Shown here: positions 39,686 to 49,056 of the stretch, piece after piece
How positions within the stretch are numbered: the first letter of the stretch is position 1
Layout: each line of letters starts with the position of its first letter
Assembly (NCBI RefSeq): GCF_007855645.1
Contig: NZ_CP042261.1
Location: forward strand, 42,501-106,500
From: Qingshengfaniella alkalisoli
Lineage (GTDB): Bacteria; Pseudomonadota; Alphaproteobacteria; Rhodobacterales; Rhodobacteraceae
Direction of reading: 5' to 3'
Length of the DNA: 64,000 bases
Notes under the pieces: generated by a model
Databases searched by the model: none
The model's input: the letters and a program-made list of their open reading frames with translations, nothing else
What the model was told of the DNA's origin: nothing
Position numbers and translations under genes: made by a program

Positions 39686-40371
39686 TCAGTTTTGACGCGG
39701 CGCGCGCTACACTTGCACATCTCGTCGGTCTTGGTGGCCCGGTGGTTGCCCTGTTGCTGCTGCTGTCCGTCATTGCAGGGGCCGTTGTCCTGTACAAATT
39801 CTGGCAATATGCCGTCGGCGGTGTCGGGTGCCATCGCCGGCTGGAGGTCGCGCTGGACAGGTGGCAAGCCGGCGATCGCGCGGTTGCGGAAGGTATCGCG
39901 CGAGAGGCGAGAAGCTATGTTCAGTCGGTTATTATTGCGTCGATGTCTGCCGCTAAGCGACAGATCCAAAGCTCTGACGTGCTGGGCAAGCTCGAAGCCG
40001 ACGCAGAAACCGAGTTATCGCGGCTCGAAAGCGGGTTCCGCATTCTCGACTCCATTGCACAAGTTGCCCCGCTGCTGGGTCTGTTCGGCACGGTGCTCGG
40101 GATGATCGACGCATTTCGTGCCTTGCAGGATGCGGGCCAATCGGTTGATCCGTCGGTCCTGGCGGGAGGCATTTGGGTCGCCCTTTTGACCACTGCTGTC
40201 GGCTTGGCGGTTGCGATACCGTCCGCGCTGTTCTTAACGTGGTTTGAAAGCCGTGTCGCGCGGGAGCGCATCTTCCTGGACCGCGCGATTCAAACCATTC
40301 TTGCACCCGCCGAAGCGATCAAGGCGGAGGCCAGCGCGGTGACGGCGCTGAAGGCGGCCCGTGCCACGTGA
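39682..40371 (+). CDS. exbB: ExbB-type proton-channel protein (MotA/TolQ/ExbB)
   Basis: The 229-residue protein has three membrane segments: VVALLLLLSVIAGAVVLY, then IAQVAPLLGLFGTVLGMIDAF and IWVALLTTAVGLAVAIPSALFLTW. The last two contain the conserved GLFGTVLGMI and TAVGLAVAIP signatures. ExbB forms the pentamer around ExbD that converts proton flow into TonB movement. Start and stop overlap the neighbouring genes. Confidence 0.93.
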   Translation: MISFDAARATLAHLVGLGGPVVALLLLLSVIAGAVVLYKFWQYAVGGVGCHRRLEVALDRWQAGDRAVAEGIAREARSYVQSVIIASMSAAKRQIQSSDVLGKLEADAETELSRLESGFRILDSIAQVAPLLGLFGTVLGMIDAFRALQDAGQSVDPSVLAGGIWVALLTTAVGLAVAIPSALFLTWFESRVARERIFLDRAIQTILAPAEAIKAEASAVTALKAARAT

Positions 40372-40729
40372 AACGAGATCGGGGTTTCGGCGCAGGCGCA
40401 TGTCGATGACGTCCCTGATCGACGTGATCTTCCTGCTGTTGCTGTTCTTCATGCTGACCTCGACCTTCACAAAGTTTGGCGAGATCGAGTTGAGTGTCGC
40501 CAATACCGGAACGAGTGCCACGGAAGGGCAGCCCGTGTTCCTGCGTTTGTCCGTCGAAGGCACGACACTCAATGGTCAGGTTGTCGTGCCGGAGAGGTTG
40601 CCGGATAGTCTGCAAGATGCGGGAAGCGTGCTAATTGGACTATCGGATGATGTGACCGCGCAGCGCCTTGTCGATGTGCTGGCCGTTGTGCGTGCTGTGC
40701 CGGACTTGAGCTATCGGGTGCTGCAATGA
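40361..40729 (+). CDS. exbD: ExbD biopolymer transport protein, first copy
   Basis: The 122-residue protein starts with GTG overlapping exbB by 11 bases. Its single membrane helix, SLIDVIFLLLLFFMLTSTF, contains the proton-carrying Asp (D21 here, Asp25 in E. coli ExbD). The rest is periplasmic. It pairs with ExbB. The paralog encoded next differs at the key residue. Confidence 0.9.
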   Translation: MPRETRSGFRRRRMSMTSLIDVIFLLLLFFMLTSTFTKFGEIELSVANTGTSATEGQPVFLRLSVEGTTLNGQVVVPERLPDSLQDAGSVLIGLSDDVTAQRLVDVLAVVRAVPDLSYRVLQ

Positions 40730-41109
40730 GCCTGTTCCGGAAAGCTCCGCAAAAGCGGTCGGCGGAATCCACCATCCCGTTGATCAATGTCGTTTTCCTG
40801 ATGCTGATCTTCTTCCTGATCGCGGGAACGGTCGCCCCCGCGATCAAGCAGGACTTGCGGCTTGTCTCACTTGATCAGATCGACCCGTCGCAACCTCCCG
40901 ACGCACTGACCTTGGATGCCCAAGGGGAGCTCAACTATCAAGGCCAATCCGTCTCGCTGGCCGATCACCTAGAGGCGCTGGACGGCAAGGTCTTGCGCGT
41001 CATGCCGGATCGTGCGGGATCAGCCAAGCGGTTGGTCGAGATTTCGGCCGAAGCGCAAGAGCTTGGCGCGAAGCGGATTGTCCTGATCGCACAGCGGGGT
41101 GGACCATGA
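40726..41109 (+). CDS. exbD: ExbD-like protein, second copy, lacking the channel aspartate
   Basis: The 127-residue protein has the same layout, with one helix PLINVVFLMLIFFLIAGTV and a periplasmic domain. At the position of the essential Asp it has Asn (N21). The helix aligns exactly with that of the first copy. It overlaps both neighbouring genes by four bases. It may form an asymmetric ExbD pair with the first copy inside the ExbB pentamer. Confidence 0.87.
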   Translation: MSLFRKAPQKRSAESTIPLINVVFLMLIFFLIAGTVAPAIKQDLRLVSLDQIDPSQPPDALTLDAQGELNYQGQSVSLADHLEALDGKVLRVMPDRAGSAKRLVEISAEAQELGAKRIVLIAQRGGP

Positions 41110-41969
41110 TCCTGCGCAGCCCCGCCTCTGCCGTCCTCGCGGCTGTTGCATCGGTGGGTGTTCACATGGCCATATTCGGTTGGCAGCCATCGCAGGGGCC
41201 GGAAGTTCAGATCTCCGGTGGCGGAGCGGAGGTCGCACTGCTTGGCAACTCTTTCGCGGATATGGCTGCCGGAACCGTGTCGCCTGTTGCACCGCCGACA
41301 ACCTCGAAGACGAAAACATCTGCCGTTTCACCAGTAACGCAACCCGTCGCGAAAACGGCAGCGCCTGTGTCAACGACGGTCTCCAACCAAACAGTTGCGG
41401 CCAAGCCGGTCAGGGCGGGTCTTGCGGCGCAAGTTCAGATACCGCGGCAAAACGCATCGATCGAGCCACAGATGATGCGGCCCGTTGCAGAGGATGCGCG
41501 GGTGCTGGAGAGCTCACCTACGCCGAGCCGCAAGCCCGAGCCGCCACAGGTTGCCCGTCGACGGCCGGCAGAACAGGCTGCCCCGCAGCCTTCAAAGCCA
41601 AGCGGAAATGCAAGCCAATCCGCCCGCAAAGGTGCAGCAGATGGGACAAAGTCAGCTGCCGCCGCCGCGTCCGGTCCGCTCAAAACGGCGAGGCAATCGG
41701 GCAACGGCGCAAATGCCAATTACAGCGGTCTGGTCATGAGGCAAATCCAGCGTACTCGTCGGGAGCGTGCAGGCCAACGCGGAACGGCGGTCATCGGTTT
41801 TTCCATCGGGGCCGAAGGACAGCTTCTGAGTGTGGCGGTCCTTCGAAGCTCCGGCTCTGAGCGTGTCGACAGAACCGCGCTGCGTCACGTTCAAAGGTCC
41901 GCTCCATTTCCTCCAAACCCGAGCGGGCAGACGACGCGTCATTCCGTCACGGTCGAAAGCCCAAGCTAG
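41106..41969 (+). CDS. tonB: TonB family protein
   Basis: The 287-residue protein has an N-terminal membrane anchor (ILRSPASAVLAAVASVGVHM) and a long Ala/Pro/Lys/Ser-rich spacer. The C-terminal TonB domain has YSGLVMRQIQRTRRERAGQRG, AVIGFSIGAEGQLLSVAVLRSSGSERVDRTAL and PFPP. It spans the periplasm and pulls on the TonB boxes of outer-membrane receptors such as HmuR. It is last in the hmuR-exbB-exbD-exbD-tonB operon. Confidence 0.92.
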   Translation: MILRSPASAVLAAVASVGVHMAIFGWQPSQGPEVQISGGGAEVALLGNSFADMAAGTVSPVAPPTTSKTKTSAVSPVTQPVAKTAAPVSTTVSNQTVAAKPVRAGLAAQVQIPRQNASIEPQMMRPVAEDARVLESSPTPSRKPEPPQVARRRPAEQAAPQPSKPSGNASQSARKGAADGTKSAAAAASGPLKTARQSGNGANANYSGLVMRQIQRTRRERAGQRGTAVIGFSIGAEGQLLSVAVLRSSGSERVDRTALRHVQRSAPFPPNPSGQTTRHSVTVESPS

Positions 41970-42472
41970 GTGTCTAGCGGGGACTGTCGCGTTTTCTCGA
42001 ATCTGGTCGGATTGTAGCGAAAGGCGAGGTTCTTCATGCTCCGTCGTGGCGTTGTTGCTGAACTCAGCCATTGAACGAGTTTGTCGCTTTCCCGGTTGAG
42101 TTCAGGCCTCGCATTGTCGCTGCAGCCCTGCTTTGGATGTGATAGGCGGACCTTCGTTTCCAGATCGCCCGGTCCAACCGTTTGAGGTCCGCAGTATGTC
42201 GTTGCGGATCTCGGCTGCAGGGGTGTCTTCTTGCCACGAACGGCCGCTACGACCGACCTTGGGAACGAGTCAAACCATCTCCTTGTCCAGCCAGATCAGC
42301 GGCGACTCGCGCCGCTTCAGGGTATCGGTATAGGTTTTGCGGTTCGCCCTACGGTAGCGGACAGGGTCGGGCTTGCTCATGCAAGCCTCTCAACTTCATG
42401 GGTTCAGAGAGTGAATCGCATCATCAGGCAGACCGCTGCAACAATGCCTACCCATACCTGCGCTGTATTCTT
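41970..42472. other. Gene-free stretch with an IS5 remnant
   Basis: About 500 bp separate tonB from dnaE2. No intact gene is seen. The part near 42170-42380 is a decayed transposase (separate entry). I find no convincing terminator for tonB or dnaE2 here. Confidence 0.6.
42170..42380 (-). pseudogene. IS5-family transposase remnant with internal stop
   Basis: Reading from an ATG at 42380 gives MSKPDPVRYRRANRKTYTD, then LKRRESPLIWLDKEM and a TGA where Trp is normally found, followed in frame by VPKVGRSGRSWQEDTPAAEIRNDIL. The beginning matches the N-terminus of IS5-type transposases. The segment after the stop resembles a C-terminal region (GRPWKEDCPAA-like), so an internal deletion is likely. 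It is clearly non-functional. Confidence 0.7.
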
Positions 42473-45400
42473 TCAATGAAAATCCCGGCTCGGAAATAGC
42501 CGCTTCGCCTGATCACGCGGGTGCATCGCGCGGGGAGATGGCAAGGAACGTGGGGCGTTGTCGGTTTTTGCGGTGGTTTGCACGATGGTGTCAGGTAGCG
42601 GATGGCCCAAGTCGGACAGCCGGTGTGAAACATCCTCGATCACTTCAGCGATCAGGTGAACGACGATGCCTTCGCGTTGCACTGTTCCGGTAACACGCAA
42701 AAGCCGTCCGCCCATTACTGCGCGACGATTCTGTTCGAACACCTTCCGCCAAACGACGATATTTGACACGCCGGTTTCATCCTCCAGAGTCAGAAAGACC
42801 ACGCCCGATGCCGTGCCTGGGCGTTGGCGGGTGATGACGAGGCCGCAGACTGCTGTGCGGCGCAATGGGGCGCTGACCAACGCATCATGGCGAGTCAGGC
42901 CGGGCATGAAAGGGCGCAGAAGTTCCATCGGATGGGCGCGCAGAGTTAGACGAGTGGCGACGTAGTCCTCGACTACCTCTTCGCCCAGATGCATCTGAGG
43001 CAAAGAGACGGCCGGTTCGTTGATTGTTTCGCCATCAACGGGGTCATTGAAAAGTGGCGGGGTAGAAGGTGCGTGGATTGCGCGAACCTGCCACAGCGCA
43101 TCACGGCGATTAAGACCCATGCCCGTGAAAGCGTCGGCCTCTGCGAGTCTTTCCAACACGGCGGGCCCGACGCCTGCACGCAACCAGATCGCTTCCGGAT
43201 CGCGATAACCATTGCCTCGCGCGGCAGCGATCCATTCGGCGTCTTCCTGACGGAATCCCCTGATCTGCCGGAAGCCGAGCCGCAGGGACAGCGTACCGTC
43301 AACCCGGCGTTCCAGCGTATTGTTCCATGCACTGTGATTGACGCAGATCGGACGGATCTCGACGTGATGTTCGCGCGCATCACGGACGATTTGGGCCGGT
43401 GCATAAAACCCCATCGGCTGACTGTTCAGCAATGCGCAGGCAAAAATCGCGGGATGGTGACGTTTCAGCCAGGCCGATACATAGACCAGCAGTGCAAAGG
43501 CCGCCGCGTGGCTTTCCGGAAAGCCGTAATCAGCAAAGCCTTCGATCTGGCCAAAACAGCGTGCCGAGACGTCTTCACTATAGCCATTGGCCATCATACC
43601 CGAGATGAACTTGTCCCGGTGCTCGCCAATCGTACCCATGCGCCGGAAACTGGCCAGCGAACGGCGCAACTTGTCGGCTTCTTCAGCGGTGTAGCCTGCG
43701 CCGACCTCGGCGATTTGTAGGGCCTGTTCCTGAAACAGTGGTACACCAAGCGTGCGGCGTGTGACCTCTTCCAACGCAGGCCCAAAAGGTTCAGGGCTTT
43801 CCAAGCCCTGACGGCGACGGATATAGGGCTGGACCATGCCGCCCTGGATCGGGCCCGGGCGGACGATGGCTACCTCAATCACCAAGTCATAGAATTCATT
43901 GGGTTTCATTCGGGGCAGAAAATTCATTTGCGCCCGGCTTTCGACCTGAAAAACGCCCACCGCATCAGCGACCTGCAGCATCTCGTAGGTGGCGCGGTCC
44001 TCGGAGGGGACGGTGGCCAACGTCAGGGGCAGACGCTCATGTGTCTCCAGCAGCTCGAAAGCTTTGCGAATACAAGTCAGCATGCCGAGCCCCAGCACAT
44101 CGATCTTGAGGATTTTCAGTGTGTCGATATCGTCCTTGTCCCATTCGATGACAGTACGATTCTCCATTGCTGCATTCTCGATCGGGACAAGTTCATCCAG
44201 CCGACCCTTTGTGATGACGAAGCCACCGACATGCTGCGACAGATGGCGTGGAAAGCCGATGATCTCGCCGATCAACCGCAGGGTCTGCATCAACCGCCGG
44301 TCGCGCGGATCAAGCCCCAGCTCGCGGATGCGATCTAGGTTTGGGCTATCGCTGGAAGAACCCCAGATTTGACCCGACAGCCCGGCGGTCACATCCTGTG
44401 ACAGCCCCATTACCTTGCCGACCTCGCGGATCGCTGCGCGGGACCGGAAATGGATAACCGTGGCGCAAAGACCGGCGCGATGGCGGCCATACTTGGCGTA
44501 AATCCACTGGATTACCTCTTCACGGCGCTCATGTTCGAAATCCACGTCGATGTCCGGTGGCTCGCCGCGGTGGCGCGATACAAATCGCTCGAACACCATG
44601 CCGATCATCTCGGGGGCCACATCGGTTATGCCCAAGAGGTAGCAGAGGATCGAATTGGCCGCTGAGCCACGCCCCTGGCATAATATGTCCTGCGACCGAG
44701 CGTATTGGATAATATCATGGACGGTGAGGAAATAGGCGGGGAAGTTCAGTTCCTCTACCACGGCCAGCTCCTTGGCCATCAATTTGCGTGCCCGCTCGGG
44801 TGGACCATTGGGATAGCGCCGAGTCATCCCTTCTTCAGCCAGCCGGGTTAATCGGGACATGGGCGTTTCGTTATCTGAAATCTCATCCGGGTAGTCATAG
44901 CTAAGCTGCCCAAGATCAAAGGCACAGCGATTGGCAATTTCGACCGTGCGGCGCAGCGCAGCGGGGTAATTGCTAAACACCCGCTCCATATCCACCGCGC
45001 CTTTCAGGCGGCGCTCGGCATTGGGCAGGGCGTTGCGGCCGATCTGGTCGATGGTGCAACCCAGCCGCATGCAGGCCAACACATCGGCCAATTGCCGACG
45101 GCTCGCGCGGTGCATCAGAACATCGCCCACCGCTACCATCGGCGCGCATGTCCGGCTTGCCAGACAGGCGCAGCGGTTTAGCCAGTCTTGGTCAAGCCCG
45201 TCATAACGCGGTGCGGCACCGGTAAAGACATGACCGGGGTAGCGGCGCCGGACCTGAGCGATGGCGTCGGCAGCTTCATGCAACTTGCCAGCAGGCAGGG
45301 CGATCAGGATCATGCCGTCGCACCCGTCTAGAATATCCGCTAGATCGAGGTGGCACCCCCCTTTGCCAGCGCGTCGCTTGCCCAGCGTAAGAAGTTGCGT

Positions 45401-45838
45401 CAACCGCTGATAGGCGGGCTTGTCAGTGGGCAGAGCCACCCACTCGACTGCGCTGTCGCGCAGGACAAGTCGGCAACCAACGATCAGTTTTGGCAGATGT
45501 GGAACATGAGGTCTTGGGATATCCTGCGGAGTGCCGATTTCCTGCCGCGAACAACTGTCTACTTTGTGTTGTGAGCAGATGCGGATGCTATCCTCAGCCT
45601 TTTCTGTCAGAATTTGCAGTGCGCGATAGGCTCGGACCACACCAGCCAGAGAATTTCGGTCAGTGATAGCGATGGCGGCCAGTCCAAGCCCAGCGGCGCG
45701 GGTGACCAGCTCTTCGGGATGCGAGGCACCCGTCAGAAAGGTGAAATTCGTGGCTACGCAAAGCTCGGCATAGCGACTATGCAGATCGGGCGTGTGGGGT
45801 GACTGGGCATGCGGATGGTTGCGGGGACTCGGGATCAT
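42473..45838 (-). CDS. dnaE2: Error-prone DNA polymerase DnaE2 (ImuC)
   Basis: The product has about 1121 residues from the ATG at 45838 (MIPSPRNHPH). It has a PHP domain (YAELCVATNFTFLTGASHPEELV), the polymerase core with DIDVDFEHERREEVIQWIYAKYG and RGSAANSILCYLLGIT, and a C-terminal OB-fold (GLVITRQRPGTASGVVFLTLEDETG). It is a C-family polymerase used for translesion synthesis and damage-induced mutation. It overlaps imuB by four bases (ATGA). Confidence 0.95.
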   Translation of the reverse strand: MIPSPRNHPHAQSPHTPDLHSRYAELCVATNFTFLTGASHPEELVTRAAGLGLAAIAITDRNSLAGVVRAYRALQILTEKAEDSIRICSQHKVDSCSRQEIGTPQDIPRPHVPHLPKLIVGCRLVLRDSAVEWVALPTDKPAYQRLTQLLTLGKRRAGKGGCHLDLADILDGCDGMILIALPAGKLHEAADAIAQVRRRYPGHVFTGAAPRYDGLDQDWLNRCACLASRTCAPMVAVGDVLMHRASRRQLADVLACMRLGCTIDQIGRNALPNAERRLKGAVDMERVFSNYPAALRRTVEIANRCAFDLGQLSYDYPDEISDNETPMSRLTRLAEEGMTRRYPNGPPERARKLMAKELAVVEELNFPAYFLTVHDIIQYARSQDILCQGRGSAANSILCYLLGITDVAPEMIGMVFERFVSRHRGEPPDIDVDFEHERREEVIQWIYAKYGRHRAGLCATVIHFRSRAAIREVGKVMGLSQDVTAGLSGQIWGSSSDSPNLDRIRELGLDPRDRRLMQTLRLIGEIIGFPRHLSQHVGGFVITKGRLDELVPIENAAMENRTVIEWDKDDIDTLKILKIDVLGLGMLTCIRKAFELLETHERLPLTLATVPSEDRATYEMLQVADAVGVFQVESRAQMNFLPRMKPNEFYDLVIEVAIVRPGPIQGGMVQPYIRRRQGLESPEPFGPALEEVTRRTLGVPLFQEQALQIAEVGAGYTAEEADKLRRSLASFRRMGTIGEHRDKFISGMMANGYSEDVSARCFGQIEGFADYGFPESHAAAFALLVYVSAWLKRHHPAIFACALLNSQPMGFYAPAQIVRDAREHHVEIRPICVNHSAWNNTLERRVDGTLSLRLGFRQIRGFRQEDAEWIAAARGNGYRDPEAIWLRAGVGPAVLERLAEADAFTGMGLNRRDALWQVRAIHAPSTPPLFNDPVDGETINEPAVSLPQMHLGEEVVEDYVATRLTLRAHPMELLRPFMPGLTRHDALVSAPLRRTAVCGLVITRQRPGTASGVVFLTLEDETGVSNIVVWRKVFEQNRRAVMGGRLLRVTGTVQREGIVVHLIAEVIEDVSHRLSDLGHPLPDTIVQTTAKTDNAPRSLPSPRAMHPRDQAKRLFPSRDFH

Positions 45839-47289
45839 GCGAATTCGCCTTGCACAAACCAGCCAGGATTTTGCGGGGTATAGAACATCCACAACCGTCG
45901 TCCCTGCCGCGTTTCAACCCGCCAGTAATCGCGCAAGCCCCGGTGCCAGTTTGGATCGTCCAGCCACCATTCCGGCGCGATACGTTCTGGTCCTGTGGTA
46001 CGACCGGTGGTCAGTTCCGTACGCCTCCAGCGGAAGTGGGTTGGGGGGCGGTTGCCTGTAGCGACAATCGGTTCTGGAGGAAAAATCAGCACGGGCCGGG
46101 GATGCAGGCTGACCCAGCCGCTTTCTGGCTGCGAATAAGCGGCGGGTGCGATGATGAAGGCGCGTTCGGGGATATGGCTATCGGCGGGTAGGAAACGATG
46201 TACGTTTTCCAGTCCGATCCGTGTGCCGATGCGCGAAATCAGATCATCTCGCCGGTCGGGATTGCGCGTACCGATATGGGTGATTTGCCTGGCGGGCAGC
46301 GATTCGACCTGCACTGCTTCCAGCCGTATCTGATCGATACCAAAACCCGCATCTACATCTGTCACACCACGCTGAAACAATGACAGAATTGATCTCGCAT
46401 TACGCATTGGGCGTGCCAGACGCAGTTCAACATCCTGAGCAGCAGCATCCACCCGCCGGAGCGTCAGGCACAGCACTCGTGCACCAGCCTGCTGTTTTGC
46501 CAGCTTGTTGCACAGCCGCTCCAGCAGGCGCGCAATGGCGGCCATGACATCGGCCTCCAGCCCAATCGGTTCGGGCAGAGACAAGCGTACACCGTAGTGG
46601 GGCGGTTCAACCACGGGACAGATTTGTTCTGGTTGCGCCCCTAAGGCCTGGTCCAACCGCATGAGAAGCTCCGACCCGAAACGGCGGGCCAAAGGTGCAC
46701 GTGGGGTATCGGACAACTGGCCGATGGTCCGCAGTCCCATGCGTTTCAGGCCGGTGACGGTGCCCTCATCCAGTCGCAGTGCTGCCACCGGCAGATCGGC
46801 CAGTGCCGCGCCTTCGCCGTAATGTGCTCGTGCCCAGGCCGCTCCGCGCGTATCGCCTAAGCCGATCCGCACCGATAATCCGGTGTGGATCAGCCGAGAA
46901 CGCATTATATCCAGCATTTCCGCTTCGCCACCGAACAGATGTGCCGAACCGGTAATGTCCAGAACCAGACCATCATTTCCCTCAATTCCAACCCAGGGGC
47001 ACCATCGCATGGCCCAGCGGCGCAGACTGGCTAGAAACCGTGCCTCAAGATCAGGGCGGGCGGTTGCGCTGATCAGATCAGGACAGAAGGCTCGAGCATC
47101 AGAGAAACTCATCCCTCGATACAATCCCTGCCGCTCGGCTGTCTCGTTGAGGCAATACAGCCGGTTTGCGTTGTGTTCCTTGAGCGTCAGGGCAAAAGGT
47201 CCGCTAATCTGGCGTATCCGTAGAACCCGGTCGCTCGCGAGCCGGGGGAACCACATTGATACGACGCGTTTTTGCATCCCATCGAACAT
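45835..47289 (-). CDS. imuB: ImuB, Y-family polymerase-like protein
   Basis: This protein of up to 484 residues starts MQKRVVSMWFPRLASDRVLR (ATG at 47274, or at 47256 or 47289). The fold is that of DinB (SFSDARAFCPDL, LVLDITGSAHLFGGE, RIGLGDTRGAAWARAHYG). The first catalytic acid typical of active Y-family polymerases is replaced in the WFPRLASD segment, as in other ImuB proteins. ImuB bridges the beta clamp, ImuA and DnaE2. Its start overlaps the end of imuA. Confidence 0.93.
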   Translation of the reverse strand: MFDGMQKRVVSMWFPRLASDRVLRIRQISGPFALTLKEHNANRLYCLNETAERQGLYRGMSFSDARAFCPDLISATARPDLEARFLASLRRWAMRWCPWVGIEGNDGLVLDITGSAHLFGGEAEMLDIMRSRLIHTGLSVRIGLGDTRGAAWARAHYGEGAALADLPVAALRLDEGTVTGLKRMGLRTIGQLSDTPRAPLARRFGSELLMRLDQALGAQPEQICPVVEPPHYGVRLSLPEPIGLEADVMAAIARLLERLCNKLAKQQAGARVLCLTLRRVDAAAQDVELRLARPMRNARSILSLFQRGVTDVDAGFGIDQIRLEAVQVESLPARQITHIGTRNPDRRDDLISRIGTRIGLENVHRFLPADSHIPERAFIIAPAAYSQPESGWVSLHPRPVLIFPPEPIVATGNRPPTHFRWRRTELTTGRTTGPERIAPEWWLDDPNWHRGLRDYWRVETRQGRRLWMFYTPQNPGWFVQGEFA

Positions 47290-47830
47290 ACCAGGCCCCC
47301 AATGTTCCCGATTTGTTCTTTATAAGTTCCCAGCGCTGCAGAGTCGAGTCACGCGCGTCGAATACGGGTACACAGTGCCAGCGTGTCTCGGCCGCATTGC
47401 TGCCCATGCCGTCAGGGATCAGACATAAGCCGACCGTGTCCCCTGCCTTTGCTGCCAGTTGCAATCGTCGGCCAGCGGTAAGGTTCAGCGGCGCGGTAAT
47501 GTCAATCACGACCATAGAAATGGCGCCGTCTCGCAGCGCTTCCTCCGCCACGGCAAGCGTCTCGGTCTGATCTTTGGTATGTGCTATCAACAACCTTGAA
47601 GGGTCATACACATCAAATCCCAGCGGATTGATTTGTTCAGTACGCCATCGGGGGCACACCCAAAGCAAGTCGGTATTCATTACCTCTGCCGTTCGCAGTA
47701 CAAAGCTGACAGCTGCAGAACCGCAGGCTTCGTGAACGCGCGCAGGACGAAGGGGATAAGTGGAAGTTGCGAGTTTCAGCACAATACTCAGAGCAGAATA
47801 GTTCCTTGACCTGATCCTTATAGCGTACAT
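47204..47830 (-). CDS. imuA: ImuA, accessory protein of the mutasome
   Basis: The protein of about 200 residues has the conserved RVHEACG start region, then LLWVCPRWRTEQINPLGFD and LNLTAGRRLQLAAKAGDTVGLCLIPDG with ETRWHCVP. It resembles a reduced RecA-like fold. An alternative GTG start at 47782 would place the near-LexA motif at 47801-47816 upstream. First gene of imuA-imuB-dnaE2. Confidence 0.88.
   Translation of the reverse strand: MYAIRIRSRNYSALSIVLKLATSTYPLRPARVHEACGSAAVSFVLRTAEVMNTDLLWVCPRWRTEQINPLGFDVYDPSRLLIAHTKDQTETLAVAEEALRDGAISMVVIDITAPLNLTAGRRLQLAAKAGDTVGLCLIPDGMGSNAAETRWHCVPVFDARDSTLQRWELIKNKSGTLGAWYVRWDAKTRRINVVPPARERPGSTDTPD
47801..47816. promoter_or_regulatory. Near-match to a rhodobacterial LexA box
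   Basis: The sequence GTTC-N8-GATC lies 15-30 bp inside the longest imuA frame. The Rhodobacter-type LexA box is GTTC-N7-GATC, so the spacing is one base too long. If functional, imuA must start at the internal GTG (47782). SOS control is expected for this cassette in general. Confidence 0.3.
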
Positions 47831-48079
47831 TTGTATAAACTACAGCGCTGTTGCTTTAGGACAGCCCGCCCTTCGGGGCTCGAGATCACGCACTTGTCGT
47901 ATGCGGATCGCTGCTCCTTCGCGTTGCATTCAAAGAAGACGCATTTGCGGCGCAGGATGGCCACCGACCTGCCGCACCTCGACAAGTGACATCCTACGTT
48001 CGACAAGTCTATTTATTACTTCGTGCCGTAAATCGTGTAGCCAATAGCTCACACGTCGCATTGCGGTTTCTATTGCCAC
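47831..48079. other. Intergenic stretch upstream of imuA
   Basis: About 250 bp lie between imuA and the IS3 remnant. A phrase like gcaggatggccaccgacctgc resembles insertion-sequence flanks, but I cannot identify a gene or RNA. Confidence 0.4.
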
Positions 48080-48226
48080 TGAACCGCGCCGGTTTTGCCG
48101 GAGGCTTCAACTCCTGAGTAGTATGAAGCCACAATGAGCAAGGCAACAAACAAATATTCTCCCGAGGTCCGCGAGCGTGTGGTGCGACTGGTGCTGCTTG
48201 GTCAATCGCTTGTCGCGTCATTTTGA
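48080..48226 (+). mobile_element. IS3-family remnant (left end and OrfA start)
   Basis: An inverted-repeat-like end, tgaaccgcgccggttttgcc, starts at 48080. From 48134 the frame reads MSKATNKYSPEVRERVVRLVLL, the N-terminus of IS3 OrfA proteins, and then diverges and stops at 48226. The rest of OrfA and all of OrfB are missing. Confidence 0.7.
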
Positions 48227-48664
48227 CACCTGCTTTGCAGTCAGGTCGTTAAGTGTTGTATTGGTGAACCGCTGGTCTCGACGCAAAATTGTTTCGATGC
48301 TTGCGGTCTAATTCACTCCGCTGCGATGTGTCGGGACAACAGTACCGCATCACAGCATCAAGGCGTCTGCTAAGGTCGCGTGTTCGCGCTGATTTAGTTC
48401 TCCGCGTTCAGCCTGTATCTCAGCACCACGCGATCATTTTACAGCGTCGGCGCGTTTTAGCGCGACTTGCTTTCTGATTTGCTGCAACGTCGGACCGTTG
48501 CTTGCAACTTACCGTCTGGTTGCTTGTTGAGCATCGCCATCTCGCATCTTTCCTTGTGCGATGTCACATCGGTCAATGCAGCCGAGATGCAGCGCACGTA
48601 TCGGAACGAGAAACGCTTAGGCGCGCATGGTGCGTGCAATCATATGGTATTAAAGTGATTTTTC
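48227..48664. other. About 440 bp without a recognised gene
   Basis: Frames on both strands are short (up to about 60 codons) and do not resemble known families. No tRNA or terminator is evident before tRNA-Thr. It may be decayed mobile DNA continuing from the IS3 remnant. Confidence 0.4.
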
Positions 48665-48739
<75 letters not shown>

Positions 48740-48890
48740 ATCTGGAACACGGGCGCTCCGCGTGTGGCAGGGCTGATACTCTGAACATGGTGGGGGTGCA
48801 AGGGCGTTTTTCGGCGAAATCCGCGTGACACGTTGTTGTCAGTGCGCGCCGTTCTGGACCAGCGCGTTGTGCTGGTTTATGGAACTTCTC

Positions 48891-49052
48891 ATGGCAGGTG
48901 ATCCGAGGCAGAAAAACAAGCGCAGCGAGCCGACTTCGCGGAAAGATCGGCTGAAATCCGCGTTGAAGGCGAATCTGGCCAAGCGCAAGGCGCAGGCACG
49001 GGTTCGCAATGCCAAACCGGATGACCAAACGAGCGGGCGGAAGGAAGACTGA
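48891..49052 (+). CDS. Small basic conserved-type protein upstream of murA
   Basis: The 53-residue protein starts [11 protein letters not shown] and continues [24 protein letters not shown]. It is very rich in Lys and Arg. It lies just before murA in the same orientation, with a five-base gap. An earlier ATG (MELLMAGD) is possible. I recognise no defined function; length and composition suggest a nucleic-acid-binding or ribosome-associated peptide, without proof. Confidence 0.6.
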   Translation: MAGDPRQKNKRSEPTSRKDRLKSALKANLAKRKAQARVRNAKPDDQTSGRKED

Positions 49053-49056
49053 TCCC

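Noticed and set aside
48457-48639. 60-codon minus-strand frame near tRNA-Thr
   Set aside because: It shows no family resemblance or ribosome site, in a region that looks like decayed DNA.
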